Notes under the pieces: model-generated
What the model was told of the DNA's origin: nothing
The model's input: the letters and a program-made list of their open reading frames with translations, nothing else
The model's database searches: none
Position numbers and translations under genes: made by a program
Assembly (NCBI RefSeq): GCF_001613065.1
Contig: NZ_BDBQ01000064.1
Span: 35,928 to 99,927, forward strand
Direction of reading: 5' to 3'
DNA from: Nocardia miyunensis NBRC 108239
GTDB lineage: Bacteria; Actinomycetota; Actinomycetes; Mycobacteriales; Mycobacteriaceae
DNA length: 64,000 bases
In this document: piece by piece, positions 34,888 to 42,951 of the stretch
How positions within the stretch are numbered: the first letter of the stretch is position 1
Layout: each line of letters begins with the position of its first letter

Positions 34888-35265
34888 ATGCTGATCGGAG
34901 AGTTGGCCGCTCGCACCGGTATCAGTGCGCGCAGGTTGCGGTATTACGAGCAGTGCGGGCTCGTGCGGGCTCGGCGGTCGGCCAGCGGCTACCGGGTCTA
35001 TGACGAGCACGAATTGGATGTCGTGCGCAAGATCGGGGCGCTGCTGGAGTTGGGGTTCGATCTGGCCGACAGCCGGCCGTTCGTCACCTGCCTGCGTGCC
35101 GGGCACCGATCCGGTGACGAATGCCCGGAGTCGGTGGAGTCCCTGCGGCGCAGGCTCAGCGAGGTCGACGAAGCGATCGACGGACTCGCCACCGTGCGCC
35201 GGCAGCTGAGCACACGGATCGATGCGGCGGCCGGTCCTCCTCCACAATGCGAATTCACCCGCTAG
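34888..35265 (+). CDS. MerR-family transcriptional regulator
   Basis: 125 residues from ATG 34888 with GAGGAGAG 5 bases upstream. The N-terminal winged HTH is textbook (IGELAARTGISARRLRYYEQ, then GLVRARRSASGYRVY), followed by the dimerisation helix (about residues 75-115). Two cysteines (VTCLRAG and DECPESV) lie in the linker where some family members sense metals or oxidants, but the spacing matches no known sensor. It precedes the LLM oxidoreductase by 58 bases on the same strand, which is a likely target. It activates transcription by untwisting long-spacer promoters if it behaves as the family does. Confidence 0.92.
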   Translation: MLIGELAARTGISARRLRYYEQCGLVRARRSASGYRVYDEHELDVVRKIGALLELGFDLADSRPFVTCLRAGHRSGDECPESVESLRRRLSEVDEAIDGLATVRRQLSTRIDAAAGPPPQCEFTR

Positions 35266-35323
35266 TTCTCGTTTCTCGCCGATCCGGTGCCCGGCCCGGC
35301 ATCGGCTTCCCAAGGAGGCCCCT

Positions 35324-36211
35324 GTGCGTTTTGCGGTCAGTTACAACACGGCGTTCAACGGCGTGGATCCGGATCGGCTCGTGGCGTTCGCCCGGCACGC
35401 CGAGAGCTGCGGGTTCGAGGCGCTGTACGTTCAGGACCACATCGCGCTGTATCCCGGGGCCCGTTACGGCGGAAGCGAATTGCCCTCGACGTTGCCGTAC
35501 CTGGACCCGCTCGACTGCCTGAGTTTCGTTGCCGCGGCCACACAACAGATCCTGCTCGGCACGGGTGTGCTGCTGCTTCCGTACCGGCATCCGGTCGTTC
35601 TGGCCAAACGCCTGGCCACGATCGACGTCCTGTCCCGCGGACGGATGCGCTTGCTCACCGTCGGCCTCGGCGCCCTGCCCCGCGAAGCCCACGCGATGGG
35701 CGTGGATTTCCGCAGCCGTGGCCGCCGCGCGGACGAGGCGATCGATGTGCTGCGCCTGCTGTGGGCGGGCGGCCCGGACGGCGTGAGCCACCGTGGCGAG
35801 TTCTTCGCCTTCGACGATCTCTGCAGTTACCCCAAACCCTATGCGGCGCAAGGGTTGCCGATCCATGTCGGCGGCTCCAGCGCGGCCGCGGCCCGGCGCG
35901 CCGGAGTTCGGGGCGACGGTTACTTCGCCGGGGGCATGCTGACCGAGCAGGAGCGCGAGCGGCAGCTGGAATTGGCCCATGCGGCCGCCGTCGACGCGGG
36001 ACGCGATCCGGCCGCGGTCGAGTACACCCGCTGGGGTTCGGCCGACATGCCGCTCGAACGCGTCGAGCAACTCGCCGAAAGTGGGGTGGACCGCGTCGTG
36101 GTCGGCTTCGCCGGAGCCGATCCCGCACAGCAACACCACCAGATGTCGGAATTCGCCGAACGATTCGGCCTCTCCCCCGGGCGCGCCACCGTCGACGCCG
36201 AATATCACTGA
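35324..36211 (+). CDS. LLM-class, probably F420-dependent oxidoreductase
   Basis: 295 residues from GTG 35324 with AAGGAGG 6 bases upstream. The luciferase-like TIM-barrel signature is clear: VAFARHAESCGFEALYVQDH at the start, LGTGVLLLPYRHPVVLAKR, then GRGRRADEAIDVLRLLW-type region and IHVGGSSAAAARRAG for phosphate binding. In actinobacteria this subgroup usually uses coenzyme F420 rather than FMN; that assignment is by family. Hydride transfer to an alcohol, imine or activated alkene is likely. Probably controlled by the upstream MerR protein. Confidence 0.9.
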   Translation: MRFAVSYNTAFNGVDPDRLVAFARHAESCGFEALYVQDHIALYPGARYGGSELPSTLPYLDPLDCLSFVAAATQQILLGTGVLLLPYRHPVVLAKRLATIDVLSRGRMRLLTVGLGALPREAHAMGVDFRSRGRRADEAIDVLRLLWAGGPDGVSHRGEFFAFDDLCSYPKPYAAQGLPIHVGGSSAAAARRAGVRGDGYFAGGMLTEQERERQLELAHAAAVDAGRDPAAVEYTRWGSADMPLERVEQLAESGVDRVVVGFAGADPAQQHHQMSEFAERFGLSPGRATVDAEYH

Positions 36212-36333
36212 CCCACAGCGTGTTTCAGCTTCGGCCCAGTCGAAGCGATGACGGCTGAGCCGGGCTCGGCAGCGCTGCGGCGAGCCGTGCGAGTTGGTTT
36301 TCCAGGTTTCCGCGGGCTGTCGGGGATATCGGC

Positions 36334-37224
36334 TCAGGCAGCAGTGCGTTGTATCAGTTCGTGAATGAAAGTGGTTACGTCCGTTGGCTTTTCCTCGGCC
36401 ATGAAGTGACCGGCATCGATCGGCTGGTAGGTGGCGGCCGGGGCCCACTGACGCCACAGGGCAGAGGCGTCGAATCCGAGTTGCGAGCCCCAGTCCTGGG
36501 AGAGCACACCCACGGGCATGGCCAACTGCGCGCCCGCCTTTCGGTCGGCGCGGTCCATCTCGAGATCGATACCGGCCGTGGCCCGGTAGTCGGCGACGAT
36601 GGAGGGCACCGCGCGTGCGGAACTGTCGATGTAGTGCCGCCGCACGTGTGGCGGGAAGGTGGTTCCGCTGGGGTCCCAGGCGTCCAGGAACGAGCTGAAG
36701 AAATCCTCGGCGACTGCCTCGATCATCCTCTCGGGCAAGCCTTTCGGCTGCGCCATCAGGTACAGGTGCCAGGCTACCGCGGCATCGACGCCGTGCAGCA
36801 CGTCCCAGGTGTCCATGGTCGGCAGGACATCTAAGATCCCCAGATGCGTGATCTTGTCCGTGTGATCGAGCGCTGCCCGGACCCCGACCAGCGCTCCTCT
36901 GTCATGCCCGACCAGGCTGAATCGTTCGTATCCGATTTCGCGCACGATGGCGACGATGTCGTGCGCCATGGTCCGCTTCGAGTAGGTGTCCGGGGAGGTC
37001 TCTTCGGGTTTGTCGCTCGCGCCGTAGCCGCGCAGGTCGGGCACGATGACCAGGTACCGCCCAGCGAGCGCGCGAGCAACGTGCCGCCACATGAGGTGCG
37101 TTTGCGGGAAGCCGTGCAACAGGACGATGGGATTGTCCGCACCGCCGATGGCGACATTCAGGCGGACGTCGCCTGTCCCGGGAAGCTGTCGATACTCGAA
37201 GCCGTCGATCATCGTGCCCGTCAT
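36334..37224 (-). CDS. Alpha/beta hydrolase with Asp nucleophile (haloacetate dehalogenase/epoxide hydrolase group)
   Basis: 296 residues from ATG 37224 (AAAGG upstream). It has HGFPQTH (oxyanion region), the nucleophile elbow GHDRGA with Asp and the late catalytic His in DAGHFMAEE. DLRGYGASDKP and MAQPKGLPERMI recall fluoroacetate dehalogenases. However the second carboxylate-binding Arg (GHDRGAR in true dehalogenases) is Leu here and the halide-site His-Trp pair is His-Leu, so fluoroacetate is an unlikely substrate; an epoxide or another haloacid is possible. Directly downstream of a TetR gene on the same strand, 38 bases away, which likely regulates it. Confidence 0.88.
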   Translation of the reverse strand: MTGTMIDGFEYRQLPGTGDVRLNVAIGGADNPIVLLHGFPQTHLMWRHVARALAGRYLVIVPDLRGYGASDKPEETSPDTYSKRTMAHDIVAIVREIGYERFSLVGHDRGALVGVRAALDHTDKITHLGILDVLPTMDTWDVLHGVDAAVAWHLYLMAQPKGLPERMIEAVAEDFFSSFLDAWDPSGTTFPPHVRRHYIDSSARAVPSIVADYRATAGIDLEMDRADRKAGAQLAMPVGVLSQDWGSQLGFDASALWRQWAPAATYQPIDAGHFMAEEKPTDVTTFIHELIQRTAA

Positions 37225-37262
37225 GCGCACACCTTTCGTGAATCGGTTGGGAAATAGGCGAG

Positions 37263-37919
37263 TCAGGAGAAAATGGCCCGCAGCGGCGGCGCGGGACGCA
37301 CGCTTGCTCGAAGTGCGGGAATCAGGATGGCGTCGACCAGATGCCCCAGATATTCGGGCCCTGCGGGAAGCCCGTTCAGTCTGCGCAGCAGCAGCACCGA
37401 CCCGGTGATTTCCTCGTAGGGGAACGGTTGCGCGCCCTCGGGCAGCTCACCCCGGGCGATGGCCGCGGATAGCACCGCAGCAGGTAGTTTCGCCCCCGTC
37501 GGCCCGGTCGTCTCTTCGATATGACGGCACAGTTCCGGATCTTCCAGGCCCGCTTGCAGCAACATCAAACTCATCGGCGCGTCCGCCGCGCGCATGGTGG
37601 TGTCGAGACGCTCGCACAGGGCGATCAGATCTCCGCGCAGGGAACCCGTGTCCACCGCGTCGGCCGAGTTGCCGGACGCGGGACCGGCCTTGATCGCGGC
37701 GACGACCATGTCGCGCTTGGTCTCCCAGCGCCGGTACAACGTCGCCTTCGACGCCCGGGCACGCCGCGCGACCGCCTCGAACGTCAACGCGTCGAAACCG
37801 ACCTCGCCCAGCAGTTCCAACACGCACTCCAGAATCTCGACCTCGCGCACTCGATCACGAGGACGTCCGGCACGCACTTCGGCGTCCGGCTCCGCGGAAC
37901 CCCCATTACGAAACGACAC
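37263..37919 (-). CDS. TetR/AcrR-family transcriptional regulator
   Basis: 218 residues from GTG 37919; ATG 37952 is an alternative start. The N-terminal HTH is typical (ILECVLELLGEVGFDALTFEAVARRARASKATLYRRW, here residues about 25-60), followed by a helical ligand-binding domain with LMLLQAGLEDPELCRHIEE. Repressor of its downstream hydrolase and of itself is the usual arrangement. TACGGTACGG near 37920-37932, at the start codon, may be part of its operator. The inducer is unknown. Confidence 0.9.
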   Translation of the reverse strand: MSFRNGGSAEPDAEVRAGRPRDRVREVEILECVLELLGEVGFDALTFEAVARRARASKATLYRRWETKRDMVVAAIKAGPASGNSADAVDTGSLRGDLIALCERLDTTMRAADAPMSLMLLQAGLEDPELCRHIEETTGPTGAKLPAAVLSAAIARGELPEGAQPFPYEEITGSVLLLRRLNGLPAGPEYLGHLVDAILIPALRASVRPAPPLRAIFS

Positions 37920-38035
37920 GTTCCGTACCGTATCAGACCGCGATCTCGGCATCCAGCAGAGTCGCCTCGGCACCCGTCGGCATCCCGGGAGCCGCTCGGC
38001 GAAAAGCACTGGACACCAGGCAGTATCGTCGGCTC

Positions 38036-38313
38036 ATGGACCACGGAACGCAGGTCGTGCCTCTGACCGCCGCCGACGCCGGTGAAATCCTGATACCGCT
38101 ACGCGCCGCGGAAACCGCTGTGCCCCACACGGTTACGCAACTGCGGCTGTTCACCGGCGAGAAGAGCAGCGCCAACCTGCGCGTGTATCACCGGTTCGGA
38201 TACACCGAAGGCGCACGCACCCCGTCGGCGGCTATCACCTGGTCCATCTGGCGAAACCCGTACGCACGGCACCCGCGAAAGGTGCTGTAGGACAAGACCA
38301 GTCAGGCCCGTGA
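38036..38313 (+). pseudogene. Decayed GNAT acetyltransferase: internal deletion plus frameshift
   Basis: The first 15 residues read like a GNAT N-terminus (VPLTAADAGEILI). They jump straight to the C-terminal part LRAAETAVPHTVTQLRLFTG and NLRVYHRFGYTEG, so about 70-80 residues containing the acetyl-CoA-binding motif are missing. At about 38210-38218 the frame shifts: the expected family ending GGYHLVHLAKP is encoded in the neighbouring frame and runs to a TGA at 38311-38313. The uninterrupted 84-residue frame ends earlier with non-family residues. The tail overlaps the 3' end of the convergent FAD/Fe-S gene. Certainly not a functional acetyltransferase. Confidence 0.75.
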
Positions 38314-41166
38314 CATCGACAGCAGCTCCGCCAGATGAACGGCGCGGCGATCACGGAGGTCCGCCACCTGGGTCCGGCACGAGAAGCCGTCGGCCAGGAC
38401 GACGGCCTCGGGCGCGGCGTCCAGCGCCGGGAGCAACTGCTGTTCGGCGACCCGCACCGACACCTCGTAGTGACCGATCTCGACGCCGAAGTTACCGGCC
38501 AGCCCGCAGCAGCCGGACAGCGTCGTGACGGTCGCACCCGTGCGGGCCAGCAGCGCCCGGTCCGCACCCCATCCGAGGATCGCGTGGTGGTGGCAGTGCG
38601 GCTGGGCTACCACGGTGGTGCCGGTGAGGTCGGGCGGCGTCCAGGCGCCCGAATCGGCCGCCTCGGCCAGCAATTCGGCCACCGTGCGGGTCGCGCCGGC
38701 CACCAGCCGCGCGTCGTCCTCGAGCGGCGTGCCGGCGAAGAGTTCCACCGCGTCCGAGCGCAGGACAGCGGTGCAGGACGGCTCGATGCCGACCACCGGG
38801 ACACCGGCACGGACCGCGGCGGCCAGCTGGGTGACCGCGCGACCGAGGATCCGCCGGGCCGCGTCGAGCTGTCCGGTGGTGATCCAGGTCAAACCGCAGC
38901 AGAGCCGGTGGCCGGGCAGCCGGGGCTGGTAGCCGGCCTCGCGCAGCACGCGCACGGTCGCCTGCGCCACCTCCGGCGAGAACGCATCGGAGAAACTGTC
39001 CACGAACAGGATGACCGGGGTACGAGTTGTGTCGGCGTCGGGAGCATGTCGCGCCCACCACCGGCGAAACGAAGTGGTCGCGAACGCCGGCACCGAACGT
39101 CGCCGGTCGACGCCCGCCAGGAACAGCGCCGCGGCGCCCACCCCCGGCAACCTGGTGGCGCTGTTCGCTACTCGCGCGAGTCCTGGCAGCCTCCCGACCA
39201 ATCGGCTCCAACGCGGCAGCTGACCGAGCGAATAGTGCGAGCGCGGCCGCAGACGCCGCCGGAAGCGCTGATACAGCGCCTCGGACTTGTAGGTGGCCAT
39301 ATCAATGCCGGTCGGGCAGTCCGACGCGCAACCCTTGCAGGACAAGCACAAGTCCAGCGACTCCGCGACGGCCTCCGAGCGCCAGTCGAGCGCACCGCGG
39401 ACGACGTCCTGCAACACGCGAGCGCGGCCCCGGGTCGAGTCCTTCTCCTCGCGAGTGGCGAGATAGGACGGGCACATCACGCCGCCCGCGACCGAGTTGT
39501 CGGCACGGCACTTGCCCACACCCGTGCAACGGTGCACCGCCTGCGCGAGATCGCCCCCATCGTGTTCGTAGGCGAAGGCCAAACTCTTGCGGTAGGCGGC
39601 GACGCCCGCGGGTCGGATGTCGGCGTCGAACGGGTCCGGGTCGACCAGCACACCCTGGTTGAGCAGGTTCGTGGGGTCGAAGGCGTGCTTCACCTCACCG
39701 AAGAACGCGATCGCGTCGGCCGAGTAGGTACGCGCGAGCAGCTCGCCGCGGGCCCTGCCGTCACCGTGCTCGCCGGAGATCGAACCGCCGTATTCGCTGA
39801 CGAGATCGGCTGCGGCCAAAAGGAATTCGCGCATCAACCGCGTCCCCTCCGGCCGGTCGAACGGGAAGTCCAGACGCACGTGCATACAACCGTCGCCGAA
39901 GTGGCCGTAGGGCGCCGACGTCATGCCGAAACTCTCCACCAGCTCATCGAAGCGGGCCAGGTATGAACCGAGACGGGCGGGCGGAACCGCCGCGTCCTCG
40001 AACCCCGACCAGCCGGGGCGGCCCGAGGGCGCCCGGCCGGCGAGCCCGGCCCCGTCCTCACGGATGCGCCACAGCCGCGCCTGAGCACCGGCGTCCTCGA
40101 TGATCCGCGCCTCGACGCCGAGATCGGCGTCGACCAGCGCCCGCGCACGGTCGAACACATCGGCGCGGTCGTCGCCCGCGATCTCGACGAGCAACCACGC
40201 GCGACCACGCGGCATCGGCGGGATCGCCGCGTCACCGCGGCGGCTGCGCAGCACCTCGACCAGTCGCTCGTCCATGCCCTCGCACGCCGTGGGCCGGAAG
40301 GCGACGACCGTCGGCGCCGCTTCGCCCGCGGCGACGATGTCGGCGAAACCGAGGGCCACCACCACCCGGTGCTTCGGATCTTCGACCAACCGCACGGTCG
40401 CCTCGGTGAGCACGCCGAGAGTGCCCTCCGAACCGATGAGCAACTGGCCCAGGTCGAACCGCTCGGGCAGGAGGTGCTGGACCGCGTAGCCGCTGAGCTG
40501 CCGACCGAAGAGGTCGAATTCGGTGCGGGCGGAGGCGAGATGCCGGCCTGCGGCACTGCGTAATTCCGCCAGGAGCCGGTCCGGCGCTTCGGCCGTGGGC
40601 CTCCCGAGGTCGTCGTACCCGGTGCGCACGATCTCGCCGCCGGCCAGCAGGTGGGTCATGGCGACGACGTTGTCGCAGGTGCGGCCATAGCCGAGCGCGC
40701 GATTGCCGCAGGCGTTGTTGCCGATCATCCCGCCGATCGTGCAGCGCGGATGACTCGACGGGTCGGGGCCGAACCGGACGCCGCGCGGCAGGGCCACCTT
40801 CTGCAGGTCGGCGTGCACCGTTCCGGGCTCGACGAGCGCCGTGCGGGTCGCCGGGTCGAGGTCGATCACCCGGTTGAGGTAGCGGCTGAAGTCGAGGACC
40901 AGGCCGCGCCCGATCGCGTTGCCCGCGATCGAGGTGCCACCGCCGCGAGAGGTGAGCGGCACGCCGAGCTCTTTCGCCGCGCCGAGCGCCGCCGCGACCT
41001 CGTCGACGTCCCGGGGCCGGACGACGGCCAGCGGCGGGATCCGGTACAGCGACGCGTCGGTCGCGTACATCGCCCTGGTGCCGTCGTCGTCGCGGAACTC
41101 GAGGCCCGCGCGGCGCAGTGTCGAAGCGACGTCGGCCTTCTCGGAAGTGTGGTGAACGACGGCCAT
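38302..41166 (-). CDS. Fused FAD-linked oxidase / Fe-S dehydrogenase (D-2-hydroxyacid dehydrogenase type)
   Basis: 954 residues. N-terminal FAD domain of the vanillyl-alcohol-oxidase type (VRPRDVDEVAAALGAAKELG, SRGGGTSIAGNAIG about residue 75), cap domain, GHFGDGCMHVRLD and ISGEHGDGRARG; then a ferredoxin-like part with CTGVGKC, a later VMCPSYLATREEKDSTRGRA and CLSCKGCASDCPTGID; then two CCG-type repeats (HRLCCGLTW, SGCCGLAGNFG). This matches the D-2-hydroxyglutarate/D-lactate dehydrogenases of the YdiJ type, which feed electrons to the respiratory chain. Its ATG overlaps the start of the divergent GntR gene, whose palindrome covers its promoter side. Confidence 0.92.
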   Translation of the reverse strand: MAVVHHTSEKADVASTLRRAGLEFRDDDGTRAMYATDASLYRIPPLAVVRPRDVDEVAAALGAAKELGVPLTSRGGGTSIAGNAIGRGLVLDFSRYLNRVIDLDPATRTALVEPGTVHADLQKVALPRGVRFGPDPSSHPRCTIGGMIGNNACGNRALGYGRTCDNVVAMTHLLAGGEIVRTGYDDLGRPTAEAPDRLLAELRSAAGRHLASARTEFDLFGRQLSGYAVQHLLPERFDLGQLLIGSEGTLGVLTEATVRLVEDPKHRVVVALGFADIVAAGEAAPTVVAFRPTACEGMDERLVEVLRSRRGDAAIPPMPRGRAWLLVEIAGDDRADVFDRARALVDADLGVEARIIEDAGAQARLWRIREDGAGLAGRAPSGRPGWSGFEDAAVPPARLGSYLARFDELVESFGMTSAPYGHFGDGCMHVRLDFPFDRPEGTRLMREFLLAAADLVSEYGGSISGEHGDGRARGELLARTYSADAIAFFGEVKHAFDPTNLLNQGVLVDPDPFDADIRPAGVAAYRKSLAFAYEHDGGDLAQAVHRCTGVGKCRADNSVAGGVMCPSYLATREEKDSTRGRARVLQDVVRGALDWRSEAVAESLDLCLSCKGCASDCPTGIDMATYKSEALYQRFRRRLRPRSHYSLGQLPRWSRLVGRLPGLARVANSATRLPGVGAAALFLAGVDRRRSVPAFATTSFRRWWARHAPDADTTRTPVILFVDSFSDAFSPEVAQATVRVLREAGYQPRLPGHRLCCGLTWITTGQLDAARRILGRAVTQLAAAVRAGVPVVGIEPSCTAVLRSDAVELFAGTPLEDDARLVAGATRTVAELLAEAADSGAWTPPDLTGTTVVAQPHCHHHAILGWGADRALLARTGATVTTLSGCCGLAGNFGVEIGHYEVSVRVAEQQLLPALDAAPEAVVLADGFSCRTQVADLRDRRAVHLAELLSMSRA

Positions 41167-41860
41167 GAGTAACATGTTACTCGTGTCCGCTAGTCCGTCC
41201 CTCACCGATCGTGTCGTGACCGCGGTGCGCGACGGCATCCGCGACAAACGTTTCGTGCCGGAGGAGACGTACTCGGTCTATCAACTCGCCGAACTCCTCG
41301 GCGTCTCACGCAGTCCGGTCCGCGAGGCGATGCTCAAGCTCGCGGAGGCCGGACTCGTGCGGATCGCGCGCAACCGCGGCTTTCGCGTCGTGCTGCCCGA
41401 CCCGCGCGACGTCGCCGAGATCTTCGCCGTCCGGCTCGCGCTGGAACCGGCCGCGGCCCGCCGCGCCGCCGAGCGGGCCGTCGATCTCGCGACGCCCTTC
41501 GCCGCCCTCGACGAGGCCATCGAAGCCGGTGATCACGAGGCCTTCTGGGTGGCCGATCGAGCGTGGCACGACGCCGTGCTGCGCGGGTCCGGCAACGGCA
41601 GAGCCGCCGACATCGTCGCCTCGTTGCGAGCGACGACCGCGCTGCTCGGCCCGCCGACCAGGCGCTCGCTCGCGGACATCCGCGACGAGCACCAGCCGAT
41701 CGTCGCCGCCGCTCTCGCCGGCGACCCGGACGCCGCGCAGACGGCCATGCGCGATCACCTGACCCACACCGGCCGCCTGCTCGTCGCCCAGGCGGCCGGG
41801 GTCCCGCCCGACGACGCGCTCGTCGACCAGGTGTGGCAGGAAGTCGTCGGCTCCGGTTGA
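41165..41860 (+). CDS. GntR-family regulator, FCD (FadR-like) subfamily
   Basis: Up to 231 residues; possible starts are ATG 41165, ATG 41174 and GTG 41183. Winged HTH at residues about 25-85 (YSVYQLAELLGVSRSPVREA, then GLVRIARNRGFRVVLP), followed by the all-helical FCD domain with an Asp and His residues (AWHDAVLRGSGN, DEHQPIVAA, RDHLTHTG) in positions that bind a metal and an organic acid. Likely senses the hydroxyacid oxidised by the divergent dehydrogenase and represses both genes through the overlapping palindrome. Confidence 0.92.
   Translation: MSNMLLVSASPSLTDRVVTAVRDGIRDKRFVPEETYSVYQLAELLGVSRSPVREAMLKLAEAGLVRIARNRGFRVVLPDPRDVAEIFAVRLALEPAAARRAAERAVDLATPFAALDEAIEAGDHEAFWVADRAWHDAVLRGSGNGRAADIVASLRATTALLGPPTRRSLADIRDEHQPIVAAALAGDPDAAQTAMRDHLTHTGRLLVAQAAGVPPDDALVDQVWQEVVGSG
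41167..41182. promoter_or_regulatory. Perfect 16-bp palindrome GAGTAACATGTTACTC at divergent starts
   Basis: This operator candidate sits directly on the start region of the GntR gene and 1 base from the ATG of the FAD/Fe-S gene. The GTAAC-ATG-TTAC core suits a FadR-type dimer. If the GntR gene begins at GTG 41183, the palindrome lies just in front of it. The very short shared region implies leaderless or nearly leaderless mRNAs in at least one direction. Confidence 0.75.
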
Positions 41861-41966
41861 TCGGGCGAAGTCGCCACCGTGTCGCTCGGATGTCCAGTGA
41901 GGCTGACCTATCGATACCGCCATCATCGGGTTGAACGACAGCTCGATTCGGGGTGCCCCGATTCGG

Positions 41967-42200
41967 CTATGTCCGGTAGCGGAAGAGGATTCGGCCGCGG
42001 GTGAGATCGTAGGGGCTCAGTTCCACGAGCACCCGATCCTGCGGCAGGATCTTGATGTAGTTCTTCCGAATTTTCCCGCTGATGTGTGCCAAAACCCTGT
42101 GCCCGTTCGCTAGTTCGACGGTGAAGGTGGCGTTGCGGAGGCACTCGATGACGGTGCCCTCTATCTCGATACCCTTTCCGTTCTTCGTCGCGGAAGTCAT
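41967..42200 (-). CDS. infA: Translation initiation factor IF-1 (stand-alone paralogue)
   Basis: 77 residues, one S1/OB-fold domain with the IF-1 features IEIEGTVIECLRNATFTVEL, HRVLAHISGKIRKNYIKILP and VELSPYDLTRGRILFRY. It binds the ribosomal A site during initiation. It is not beside rpmJ, rpsM or rpsK as the main infA of actinobacteria usually is, so it is probably a second copy used under particular conditions. Its ATG overlaps the stop of a 65-residue unknown protein (ATGA), and a tiny ORF precedes both. Confidence 0.88.
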   Translation of the reverse strand: MTSATKNGKGIEIEGTVIECLRNATFTVELANGHRVLAHISGKIRKNYIKILPQDRVLVELSPYDLTRGRILFRYRT

Positions 42201-42394
42201 CGCAGCACCAGTTCCAGGTTGCTGCTTGCGCGTTCGGCGCCGAGGCCCTCGAACAGTGCGTTGGATTCGTCGGTTTCGGTTGACGCCGTTTCGATTCCGC
42301 GCTGATGCAGTGCGCTGAGCGCATGCGCCGGCAGCGCCCGCGTGATCAGCACGGTGTGCCGGCCGGTTCCGGAAGTTGAATGCTCAGATTTCAT
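42197..42394 (-). CDS. Small unknown protein coupled to IF-1
   Basis: 65 residues from ATG 42394 (GAAAGG 9 bases upstream); an in-frame ATG at 42445 directly follows the stop of the tiny upstream ORF. The sequence centres on VLITRALPAHALSALHQRG and SNALFEGLGAERASSNLELVLR, one alpha/beta segment without known motifs. It overlaps the IF-1 start by 4 bases, so it is co-translated. I do not recognise it; a role in translation control is only suggested by location. Confidence 0.6.
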   Translation of the reverse strand: MKSEHSTSGTGRHTVLITRALPAHALSALHQRGIETASTETDESNALFEGLGAERASSNLELVLR

Positions 42395-42445
42395 TGGTCG
42401 TCGCCTTTCGGGATTGCCTTGTCTCTCAGGCGCTCCCGGCGACAT

Positions 42446-42505
42446 CTACATCGTTCGCCCAACCGTGACGACAAGAGGGAGCCCCCACATCGATACAGCG
42501 TGCAT
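42446..42505 (-). CDS. Putative 19-residue leader peptide upstream of the IF-1 pair
   Basis: ATG 42505 has an excellent ribosome-binding site (GAGGAGGTGAGACCC) and encodes MHAVSMWGLPLVVTVGRTM before TAG at 42446-42448; an ATG follows directly after the stop. A short ORF with the best Shine-Dalgarno of the operon, immediately ahead of translation-related genes, looks like a regulatory leader (reinitiation or attenuation), but it could also be chance. Confidence 0.4.
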   Translation of the reverse strand: MHAVSMWGLPLVVTVGRTM

Positions 42506-42951
42506 GGGTCTCACCTCCTCGCGTCGTGTCACGGTCTCGAGGACAGTATCAGCTCGAATTCCTCTCCAGCCACCCATTTTTTCGCGGAGGTGCGGAGTTC
42601 GGCGTTGGTGTCGGCCGAGCCGGTGCGCGAGGGGGCCCGGCTCGCCGCAGCGGGCGCGGATCTCGGTTCCCGGCCACGCACCCGAACGCCAGGCAGATGA
42701 GGCCGCGGCTGCAACAATTCCGGCGAATTCTCAGCCGATACGGCGATCGCCGCCGAGGATCGGTGGCACGGAATTCGGTTCGCATATGATCTGTAACCGC
42801 CCGTAGCGCGAAACACGCCGACCAGCAGTTCGCACAATTATTCGTATCCCCTCCTGCCGCGGCCTAAGCTGTGCCCCCAGTACGTGCGCCAAACATCGAA
42901 GGTCGGGAACGAGAAGAGAAGCAGGAAGACATCGCGCCCAGGAGGTATGGA
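42506..42951. other. 446-base region without a supported gene
   Basis: Divergent spacer between the IF-1 operon (minus) and the secreted protein (plus). TACTGT near 42543-42548 on the minus strand may be a -10 box for the IF-1 leader. Several overlapping frames of 60-150 codons exist but share no motif, have no ribosome-binding site and overlap each other. AGGAGG at the right end belongs to the secreted protein. Confidence 0.5.

Noticed and set aside
42529..42837. Possible 102-codon minus-strand gene upstream of the IF-1 leader
   Set aside because: Overlaps several equally good frames and has no ribosome-binding site or motif.
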